Positions 5,950 to 13,300 of a stretch of 15,509 bases of DNA are shown piece after piece (within the stretch, counting starts at the first letter, position 1; each line of letters starts with the position of its first letter). The notes below the pieces were generated by a model. It was not told the origin of the DNA. It ran no database searches and saw only the letters and a program-made list of their open reading frames with translations. Source of the DNA: an uncultured bacterium. Its GTDB lineage: Bacteria > Verrucomicrobiota > Kiritimatiellia > RFP12 > UBA1067. Both the position numbers and the translations under genes were made by a program. The stretch covers positions 1 through 15,509 of the forward strand of contig CACZAK010000156.1 of the NCBI GenBank assembly GCA_902779075.1. The letters run 5' to 3'.

Positions 5950-7200
5950 ATGATCAAGCAATCCTCACTTTTCGCAGTTGCATGCGCGGCGATGTTCGCG
6001 TCGTCCGCGCTTGCAAATCCACAGGCCGGACAAAAGCCCGCGATTGACTGCTCCAAGATTCGCGGCGTGTGCTACGGAATCTGTCCGAAGGCAACCGTGC
6101 GCAGGGAACTTGCGTATGGTACGCGCGTCGGGCTCAACACGGTGCGTTTCTGGCTCAGCCGAATCGCGTATGCGAAGGCGGGAGACCGATACGTGAAGCA
6201 GATCGTCGATTTCGTGCGGACGTGCCATGCGTGCGGCTACAAATCAATGTCGATTCTCTTCAACGGCAACGGACTCGATCCCAAGATGATCCAGCCAGAG
6301 GCTTACGCCCCTGCCGACCGCTTCACCGAGGCGATCGTGAAGGCTCTCAAGGACGAGCCGGGGCTTCTCATGTTCGACATGATGAACGAGCCGCTGTGCA
6401 ATCCGTGGATGTCCAACGCTACGGGCGACGTGCGAAAGGTGCGCGCGGAGACGACCTGGGCGTTCCTCCGGCGCGAGATCGACGTGGCGCGGAAGTCCGC
6501 GCCGAACTGTCTGTTTACGGTGGGCTACACGACGGCGTACGAGATTGAGCAGACGACGGCGGAACGGCTGGACGTAATCTCGTTCCACGACTACAGCGCC
6601 TCGCGCGCGGCCGGTCGCCGCAACTACGCCAAGGCGGCGGAATGGGGACGCAAGCTCGGCAAGCAGGTGCTCCAGACCGAGACGGGCTGCCTCGCGCGCG
6701 CCAACTCATACGAGATGGCCCTACAGCTGTGCCAGGAGTACAAGATGGGATGGGTCCTCTTCAACCTGATCATCGACGGCAGGTGCTTCGACGAACACGG
6801 CATCTTCTACCCGGACGGCACGATCCGCGACGCCGGGACGATCGCCGCGATGTTCGGGTGCTTCAGGAACCGCGGCGAAACGTGCGCGGTCATTCCGCCG
6901 AACCCCAACCGCGAGGGCCAGGCCGACAGGGCGCTCAAGCTCATCCGAACTGCGCTCGATGACAACGCCAAGGCATCTACGTTCGCAAATCGCAAGATGG
7001 ACAAGAAGCCCCTCCTCGACGCCTGCGAAGTGGCGGCGAACCTTCTGGAGGCGTGCGAACTCGTGCCGATGTGCGAACTGCCCACGACGAAGATCGTGGC
7101 GTTCAGGAAAGACCCCAACGCCGACATCTGGGAGATCCGCAAGTTCGCCTACGCGCTCGCGCGGCGCCTCAAGGAAGTATGCCAGATTGTCGACGACTGA
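5950..7200 (+). CDS. Secreted GH5-like (clan GH-A) glycoside hydrolase
   Basis: 416 residues with a signal peptide (AVACAAMFASSALA, cleavage near 22). It is a TIM-barrel glycosidase of the cellulase/mannanase type by motif. TVRFWLS with Arg66 sits at strand 2, MFDMMNEP carries the likely acid/base Glu147 after strand 4, and VISFHDYS (His213, Tyr215) follows strand 6. LQTETG carries the likely nucleophile Glu244 at strand 7, and Trp268 is at strand 8. This order of Arg, Asn-Glu, His-x-Tyr and Glu is the GH5 pattern; the substrate cannot be told. About 110 C-terminal residues (from about 305) are helical and outside the barrel, with no match I recognise. ATG 5950 is preferred because the longer in-frame reading upstream lacks a signal peptide and overlaps the PotD-like gene. 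The RBS is weak (GTGGG at 5939-5943), which suggests coupling to the upstream gene. Confidence 0.85.
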   Translation: MIKQSSLFAVACAAMFASSALANPQAGQKPAIDCSKIRGVCYGICPKATVRRELAYGTRVGLNTVRFWLSRIAYAKAGDRYVKQIVDFVRTCHACGYKSMSILFNGNGLDPKMIQPEAYAPADRFTEAIVKALKDEPGLLMFDMMNEPLCNPWMSNATGDVRKVRAETTWAFLRREIDVARKSAPNCLFTVGYTTAYEIEQTTAERLDVISFHDYSASRAAGRRNYAKAAEWGRKLGKQVLQTETGCLARANSYEMALQLCQEYKMGWVLFNLIIDGRCFDEHGIFYPDGTIRDAGTIAAMFGCFRNRGETCAVIPPNPNREGQADRALKLIRTALDDNAKASTFANRKMDKKPLLDACEVAANLLEACELVPMCELPTTKIVAFRKDPNADIWEIRKFAYALARRLKEVCQIVDD

Positions 7201-7232
7201 GGGTGCGCAAAAAAGAGAAATAAGCGGGCGAA

Positions 7233-8762
7233 ATGGGCAAAATCACACGAATACTCGCCGTCGCGGTGCTGGCCGCATCTTCATGTTGCTTTGGCAGCGC
7301 GGAGAAAGACAGGCAGGTGGGGCTTTTCTACTTTCTGTGGCTCGGCGAGCATGGAGGCAAGGGCCCCTACGACGTGACGAAGATCCTTGAGGCGGATCCA
7401 AAGGCCGGCGACAAGCCGAATTCTCCGCTTTGGGGTCCGTGGGGTGCGTACCACCACTGGGGCGAGCCGCTGTACGGGTACTACTTCTCCGACGACGAGT
7501 GGGTCGTGCGCCGCCACATGAAACTCATCATGCAGGCGGGTATCGACTTCCTCTTCTTCGACACCACGAACGCCGTCATCTACAAGAAGAACGCGATGCT
7601 GGTGATGCGGGTTCTCCAGGAATACCACGACGCGGGATGGCGCATCCCAAAGGTGATGTTCTACACGAACACGGCGTCCGGCAAGACGGTGCGGCGGATT
7701 TACGATGCCATCTACAAGCCTGGTTTCGCGAAGGATACGTGGTTTGCGCTGAATGGACGTCCCGTGATCGTCGCTAAGGAGGAGGACTGCGACGATGAGA
7801 CGAAGGCGTTTTTCACGATCGTAAAGTCGCAGTGGCCGAACGAGCGCGCGAAGAAAGGCGGATGGCCGTGGATGGACTTCACGCGTCCTCAGCGCGTGTT
7901 CCCCGGCGAGAAGGTGTCGAAAAGCGTGATGAACGTGTCCGTCGCGCAGCACCCGACCTGCCGGTTCGGCGATTCCGTCATGTACGGCGAGAAGGGCAAC
8001 TGGGGGCGCGCCTTCCATAACGGCGCTAACGACCCCACGCCAGGTGCCTGGACGAAAGGGTACAATTTTCAGGAGCAGTGGGACCGGGCGCATGAGGCGA
8101 AACCGGACATCGTGCTCGTCACGGGCTGGAACGAATGGATTGCCGGGCGCTGGCGTCGGAAGGATCGCCCAGACCGCCCCGTGATGTTCGTCGACTGCGC
8201 GAACTTCGAATATTCGCGTGACATCGAGATGATGCGCGGCGGATACGGCGACAACTTCTTCCTCATGCTGCGCGATAATGTGCGGCGCTTCAAGGGCATT
8301 ACAGACGACGCGGCCCCCAATCCTCCCGTCGCGTGGAAGCGTTACCGCTGTTTCGCCGACTCCGCTATGCCGCGCAACCATGCGGGCTACGGCACGAACT
8401 ATGTGAACCGCACGCAACGCAACGCGCCGCTTTGGATCGACGTGGCGCACGATGCACAGAGCGTTACATTCCGTGTGAAAACGCAGAAGCCAATCGCTGG
8501 CAGGGCGGGCGAGGGCGATTTCATGCGCATTCTCGTAGACGGAAAGGCAGTGAATGACCTTGGCGAAATGAAGGTCGTCGGCGACGAGATGCGTCTCAAG
8601 GTGCTGCGCAAGGTTTTGGGACTTCCCGCGTATGGCGAGTTCCGTTTCGGGTTCAAGTTCGTCGATTCCACAGTACCATGCCGCAATCCCCTTGATTGGT
8701 ACGAATATGGCGTAGTCGAGCCGCTCGGACGCATGGAATTCACATACGTCGGAAGGAACTAA
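7233..8762 (+). CDS. Secreted GH99/WbsX-like glycosidase with C-terminal CBM9-like domain
   Basis: 509 residues. The signal peptide (about 1-22) has a Cys pair (ASSCC), but a lipoprotein site is not clear. The N-terminal TIM barrel (about 28-360) begins VGLFYFLW and GPYDVTKIL, with HHWGEPLYGYY (74-84), MKLIMQAGIDFLFFDTTN (96-113) and VTGWNEWIAGRW (297-308). The LVTGWNEW strand with Glu301 is typical of GH99/GH71-like and WbsX-type proteins, which act on alpha-mannosides or related glycans. The precise family is uncertain. Residues about 368-509 look like a beta-sandwich of the CBM9/DOMON kind: WIDVAHDAQSVTFRV, MRILVDGK, and a closing DWYEYGVVEPLGRMEF. It starts 32 bases after the GH5-like gene. 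No strong RBS is seen before ATG 7233 (AAGAG at 7213-7217 is 15 bases away). A hairpin with a T-run follows the stop. Confidence 0.82.
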   Translation: MGKITRILAVAVLAASSCCFGSAEKDRQVGLFYFLWLGEHGGKGPYDVTKILEADPKAGDKPNSPLWGPWGAYHHWGEPLYGYYFSDDEWVVRRHMKLIMQAGIDFLFFDTTNAVIYKKNAMLVMRVLQEYHDAGWRIPKVMFYTNTASGKTVRRIYDAIYKPGFAKDTWFALNGRPVIVAKEEDCDDETKAFFTIVKSQWPNERAKKGGWPWMDFTRPQRVFPGEKVSKSVMNVSVAQHPTCRFGDSVMYGEKGNWGRAFHNGANDPTPGAWTKGYNFQEQWDRAHEAKPDIVLVTGWNEWIAGRWRRKDRPDRPVMFVDCANFEYSRDIEMMRGGYGDNFFLMLRDNVRRFKGITDDAAPNPPVAWKRYRCFADSAMPRNHAGYGTNYVNRTQRNAPLWIDVAHDAQSVTFRVKTQKPIAGRAGEGDFMRILVDGKAVNDLGEMKVVGDEMRLKVLRKVLGLPAYGEFRFGFKFVDSTVPCRNPLDWYEYGVVEPLGRMEFTYVGRN

Positions 8763-8788
8763 ATGAAAAATTATGAATGATGAATCAA

Positions 8789-8811
8789 AAAATGTGCGGA
8801 AGGCGCATTTT
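8789..8811 (+). terminator. Hairpin terminator after the GH99-like gene
   Basis: AAAATGTGC (8789-8797) pairs with GCGCATTTT (8803-8811) over 9 bp with one G-T pair and a 5-base loop. The last four bases are T and the first four are A, so the hairpin could work in both directions. It lies 27 bases after the stop at 8762, fitting the end of the PotD/GH5/GH99 transcript. The short T-run makes it a moderate candidate. Confidence 0.55.
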
Positions 8812-8817
8812 GGGAGG

Positions 8818-8864
8818 GGCTGCTTCCGCTCCCGGTCGGCAAGAGCGACTGGGAGGAAGTAGCC
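8818..8864. other. Long imperfect hairpin between two secreted-enzyme genes
   Basis: The 5' arm (8818-8838, starting GGCTGCTTCC) pairs with the 3' arm (8846-8864, ending GGAAGTAGCC). The stem has 19 bp with two G-T pairs, one 2-base bulge (8828-8829) and a 7-base loop GCAAGAG. No T-run follows, so it is not a normal terminator. It ends 30 bases before the RBS of the EEP gene and could be a transcript-stabilising or 5' regulatory structure, or a copy of a dispersed repeat. I see no second copy in this window. Confidence 0.7.
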
Positions 8865-8908
8865 GAGTATTGTTATTGCGCAAATGTTGAAGTGAAAGGA
8901 TGAAAAAG

Positions 8909-9715
8909 ATGAAGATTGCAAAGACTTGCTGTTGTACGCTTGCTGTCACACTCTGTGCGGCACTGGCGGCCTCGCCGTCGTATGCGGCTGTGGAGCAGAA
9001 GGTGGACAACGGTACGAACCAGTCGCCGGTACGACTCAGCGTCGTGCAGTGGAACATCGGGCATTTCGCGCTTGGCAAGAACAGCCAGACGGCCATTGCG
9101 CCGGAGGAATCGGCTGCTCGCAGTGCGGCGTACCGGGCGATGATCGCCCAGTTGAAGCCAGACTTCCTCGGCGTGAGCGAATTCGAGCCCATATTTGACA
9201 AGGCCGGGCGGCTTTCGACGAATGAGGTTTTTTCCTCGTTCCCCACGATGATCCTAGGCCCGAAGAACCACTACCAGTGTAACGCCCTGTTCACACGTTT
9301 TCCGTGCGTCCGGTACGAGATTGTCAATTACACCTTGCATCGTCAGGATGTTTACTTTATCGACTCTGTGTTCCAGTTTGGCACGAACGAGGTGCATTTC
9401 GTCCAGAGCCACCTCGACTGGTATCGCACCAAGGACGGAAAACGTTACGCGCTGCCGCAGATGCGTCAGCTCGTGAAGCATTTCAAGGACATGCCCTACG
9501 TCATCATCTCGGCCGACTTCAACGTACCGGAGATCGGGCATTTCGGCGCTTTCAAGAAGGCGGGGTACGTCGTCGCCAACGACGGACGCTATTCGGTACT
9601 TGACAACGTTGTCGTGAAGGGGTTTGACGTGAAGGAGCTCTTTGCCGCAGACAACGAACGCCTTCTGAGTGACCATCGCATCGTCGGCTGCGTTCTCGAA
9701 ATGCGGCAAAAATAA
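8909..9715 (+). CDS. Exported endonuclease/exonuclease/phosphatase (EEP) fold enzyme
   Basis: 268 residues. The EEP superfamily covers metal-dependent phosphodiesterases and phosphatases (nucleases, sphingomyelinases, inositol phosphatases). Motifs appear in order: VVQWNIGHF (Asn49), FLGVSEFE (Glu91), FVQSHLDW (His168), VIISADFN (Asp203, Asn205), LDNVVV (Asp232) and LSDHRIVG (Asp255, His256). All core catalytic positions are present, so it is probably active. A signal peptide (MKIAKTCCCTLAVTLCAALA, cleaved after PSYA) sends it out of the cytoplasm, which argues against DNA repair and for a secreted nuclease or a lipid/phosphodiester hydrolase. I choose ATG 8909 over ATG 8900 because the Shine-Dalgarno GAAAGG (8894-8899) abuts 8900 but is 9 bases from 8909. 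The DNA for its signal peptide is repeated in the pseudogene that follows. Confidence 0.87.
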   Translation: MKIAKTCCCTLAVTLCAALAASPSYAAVEQKVDNGTNQSPVRLSVVQWNIGHFALGKNSQTAIAPEESAARSAAYRAMIAQLKPDFLGVSEFEPIFDKAGRLSTNEVFSSFPTMILGPKNHYQCNALFTRFPCVRYEIVNYTLHRQDVYFIDSVFQFGTNEVHFVQSHLDWYRTKDGKRYALPQMRQLVKHFKDMPYVIISADFNVPEIGHFGAFKKAGYVVANDGRYSVLDNVVVKGFDVKELFAADNERLLSDHRIVGCVLEMRQK

Positions 9716-9749
9716 GGAATAAGGTAAATCGCACTGCTTACGAAGGAGA

Positions 9750-10124
9750 ATGAAGCGATTAAGGTTGCGAAAACTTGCTGTTGTATGCTTGCTGTCACAC
9801 TCTGCGCGACGGCGTTGGGCGAGTACAAAGATGCCGATAATCGGCTGGGGGTCGTGGGACGAGAAGGGCGCTTCGGCGGAGCGCTACGCGGAGGCGAGGG
9901 ATACGGGCTTCACGCACCTCACGCAGTGGTGTACGTCGTCGGCCGAGGCCAAGCGCCTCCTCGGCGAAGCCGAAAAGGCCGGAATCAAGCTGATCATCGG
10001 CCTGGGGCACGACGTCAAGCGCATGACGGACGCCGCGCTCGACATGATCCGCGCCGGCACCACGCGCATCGGTACCAGCGCCGGTGTATCCATCGTGGAA
10101 GAGCTAAAGGCACGAGAGAAATAG
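9750..10124 (+). pseudogene. Mosaic pseudogene: signal peptide, TIM-barrel fragment and DeoC tail
   Basis: Three pieces lie in a row. First, 9758-9829 matches the signal-peptide DNA of the EEP gene; its frame reads KVAKTCCCMLAVTLCATALGE. The codon aligning with the EEP ATG is ATT (9758), 9 bases after AAGGAG (9743-9748), so the start looks mutated. Second, after AAA at 9827-9829 the frame must shift: with one A fewer it continues as EYKMPIIGWGSWDE, then AERYAEARDTGFTHL and KAGIKLIIGLG, like the first strands of a secreted TIM-barrel glycosidase. Third, from about 10010, DAALDMIRAGTTRIGTSAGV matches the C-terminus of deoxyribose-phosphate aldolase, with the usual ASGG loop before it missing. 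The frame ends at TAG 10122-10124. ATG 9750 gives one open frame of 124 residues, but with a scrambled, non-signal N-terminus, so a functional protein is unlikely. Confidence 0.72.
9761..9808 (+). repeat. Duplicated signal-peptide DNA, copy of 8912-8959
   Basis: At a fixed offset of 849 bases, 43 of 48 positions are identical to 8912-8959, including a 32-base stretch with one mismatch (8924-8955 with 9773-9804). Similarity fades beyond the signal peptide, while the mature parts of the two genes are unrelated. This indicates copying or swapping of a leader segment rather than duplication of a whole gene. Confidence 0.85.
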
Positions 10125-10133
10125 GATTTAGTT

Positions 10134-10239
10134 GTAGGCGTCCCGCCGAGCCGTTACGTCGCCCCACCTCCGGGCCGCCCGGTGGTCGGCCCCTACCGGT
10201 TCGCATGGTAGGACGCGATCACCGAGCGCGCCGTTCCAT
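10134..10239. repeat. GC-rich intergenic repeat, copy 4 (degenerate)
   Basis: The core GGCGTCCCGCCGAGCCG (10137-10153) is identical to copy 2. The right arm reads TCGCCCCACC (10159-10168), then CCGGGCCGCCCGG (10170-10182) and a diverged GGTCGGCCCCTACC. A further GGTAGGACGCG with a GAGCGCGCC follows to about 10235. It fills most of the space between the pseudogene and the promoter of the giant secreted protein. Confidence 0.7.
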
Positions 10240-10246
10240 TTTCGGC

Positions 10247-10276
10247 TTGCGGGCGGCGGTGGGATTATGGTATCAT
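10247..10276 (+). promoter_or_regulatory. Probable promoter of the giant LamG protein
   Basis: TTGCGG (10247-10252) and TATCAT (10271-10276) are 18 bases apart. A TG extension gives TGGTATCAT, one base different from the secA box TGGTATAAT. It would leave a leader of about 50 bases with a good RBS (AAGAGG at 10321-10326, 8 bases before ATG 10335), unlike secA. Confidence 0.5.
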
Positions 10277-10334
10277 TATAGCCAATTCAACTGAACAGGA
10301 AGGTATCTTCAACAGTTACAAAGAGGAAAAAGCG

Positions 10335-13300
10335 ATGGAAAAACTTATCTGCAACTCCCGTAGGGGGGGGGCGAAAACTTCTAGTTTTGCTCGTGTTGTT
10401 GTTTTGGCTCTTGCGGGCGCGATGGGCGCGGTGACGGTATCGGCGTCAGACCTCGAATCCTACCGCTTCCGCTACGACTTCTCGTCGGGCGAGAAGGTGT
10501 TCTTCGGCAGCGCCGCTCAGCTCAGCGATCCGCTCGTCAGCGGCGGAACGCCCGTGTACACTCGCGTATATGGTCCGAACGGAGACAGTACGGCGGTTCA
10601 TCCATCGTCAGAGGACTGGGGTACGATCGGGACCGCCACGTTGAACGCCGACTGGACGCTCGCGATGTTTGCGCGCCCGGGTTCCGTCGAGGGACAGGTC
10701 ATCGTCGGCCTCGGGCGGCTGAACGGCGACAACAAAAAGTCGGTCGTGTTCTGCGCCTCTTCCGATCCGACCAAGTTCAAGGTCTATGTGGAGAAGCGTG
10801 TGCCGTCCAACAAGAAGTCGCACGAGACGACGCTCACGCTGGATGTCGGCAATACGACGGGTTTCCATTCGATCGTCGCCGTCCACCACGCTCCGCCGTC
10901 CGGCAACAAGGGAATGTTGCAGATCTACTGGGACGGCGTGCTGAAGGCCACTTACACCATGACGACCGATATACCGTTCGGCGACGTGATGCAGTTCTGC
11001 GCTTCGCCGTCATACTTTGTCTCACCCTGCGTCACCTCCACGGACAATCCCGACGTCGCGTTCCACGACGTGCGCTTCTTCTCGCGCGCGTTCACGGCGG
11101 CGGACGCGGCGGCGTACGCCGCGAAGTACCCGGCCGGCACGCTCCGCCAGAGCGCGTACGTCCAGTCAGCCAGCAAGAACGCCGTCGATACGGGCTATCT
11201 CACGAATCCGGGCACGCGCTACACGGCGGACTTCCAGTTTCTCGACAACACGAAGCAGGCCCGCATCTTTGGCGCGTATGGCGCCGCGGGATGCAACCTC
11301 TACGTCAACAGCAGCACCAAGTTCGGCTACGCGATGCGCGACGGCGGAGCGGGGTGGTCGGACTTTGGCGTGGGCGTGGACTACCGCCGCCGCGTCGTGA
11401 CGGAGGACGCGTTCGCGAACAGCGCAACGCTCCGTCTTGTCCAGACGCCCGGCGGCGTCGTGACGAAGTCGCTCGGCGGAACGCACACGAACACGGCCAC
11501 GATCTTTACGACGCTCTATGCGGAACGCCAAGAGGTGGACGGCGAATACATGAATCCATCCACATCTCGCATCTATTCGTTCGCGATCGACGAGACGACG
11601 GTGGTGGACGGCGAGAACGTCGTCACGCCTGTACATTTCTTCGTGCCGTACAATGACGCGACCCTTGGCGCGGGCTTCACGAACATCGTCGCCGGCACGT
11701 TCCACGGCGAGGCGAACGGCAGCGTCACCCCCGCCCTTGCGTACTGCGGCGGTGTCGGCGGCGTGGAAGACTACAAGTACGAGGACGGCGTCCTTTCGGC
11801 GAAGATATACGTCGCGTCCGCCAATCCGTCGAAAGGCCTTGTGCTGGTGGGCGAGGATGCGGCGACGGACGCCGCGTCGTTCTGGCTGGACCACGAGGCG
11901 ACGGTCACGCTCACGGCCGTCCCGCAGGGCGGCGCGGAGTTCCTCGGATGGTTCGGCGATCTCGGCACGATTCAGGTTGGCGGCACGGCGACGAACCTCA
12001 CAATCACGGTCAAGAGCGCGTCCGCCGCGCAGTTCGAGGCGCGTTTCGGCGCGGGCGCGTGGTCGGAACGCTACGACAGCTCGATGCCGCGTTTCGCGAA
12101 GAGGGCGCAGGACTTCGACGTGGGCGACTACGTGCAGAGTGGGCTCATCCTCCACTTCGACGGCATCCGCAACGCGGGCGCGTCCGCGCCGCACGATCCC
12201 GCCGCGACAACGTGGGTGAACCTCGGCACGCTCGGCGCCGCGCAGAACGCCGCGAAGACCACGCTTGCGTCGAGCGTTCCGTCCGGCGCGGCGGCAGGCG
12301 AATGGGCCGATGACGGCTATGCGTTCAAGGGCAAGGAATATTTCGCGCTCGGCGGTACGGTCTCGCTTGGAAGCGAGTTGACCACACAGGTCTCGGCGGA
12401 CTACGACGAATCGGCGCAAGTTGCCAATTATCCCGCTCTCTTCGGCGCAACCGCGAGTTCGTCGCGCGACGACTACTTCTTTTACTTCAACCGCGTCAAT
12501 AATGCAGGGGCGGTTCCTGTGTTCAAACTAAACCATGCGACGGCGCGCAACATGGGGCGCCGATATACGGGGGCGCACCTGACCGCGATCTACGACGCGC
12601 CCAACTCGCGCGTGAGCATCGAGGACGCCGTCCTGCCGTCCTGGCAGGCGGCCAGCACGACGGCCGCGCTCGGGGACTGGCCCTACGCCATCGGCACGGG
12701 GCGCGCAACAGACGCCCAGATGGGCGCTCGCATGTACCTCGGAAAGATCCGTTCCGTGCGCGTGTACAACCGGGTGCTCGACGCGGCGGAACTCACGGTC
12801 AACAGGATCGTCGATGACGCGCGCTTCTTCGGCACGGTCGAGGCGAACGTTGTCGTGGCTTCGAACGGCGCGGGGCTTTCGGGAACGGAGCCCGAAGGCG
12901 ACTACATGGTGAACGGCAGCCACACGTTCACGGCCCCCGCGAGCGTGGTGAAGGCGGACGGCACGACGTGGACGCCGACAGGCTACAGGATCGAGATACG
13001 GGATGCCAACGGCGTTTGGACGCTTCTCGAGGAGTCGTCCGCGACGGAATACGCCTACACGAACTGCGAGGCGCGTGCGCAGGTGCGCCTCACGTGGAAC
13101 TGGAAGCTTGCGGACGGCGTGAAGAAGCTTGACGCCGACGACTACGCGCAGGCCGGGCTTCTCCTCAACTTCGACGGCATCCGCAACGCCGGCCTCGCGG
13201 CGGAGCACGACGCGGAGGCGGAGACGTGGGCGAACCTCGGTTCGCTCGGCAGCGCGGTCGACGCCACGAACGCCGTCATCTCCTCGGAATACTGGCAGGC

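Noticed and set aside
7281..8921. 546-codon minus-strand open frame opposite the GH99-like gene
   Set aside because: Shadow frame; the plus strand has a signal peptide and recognisable barrel motifs.
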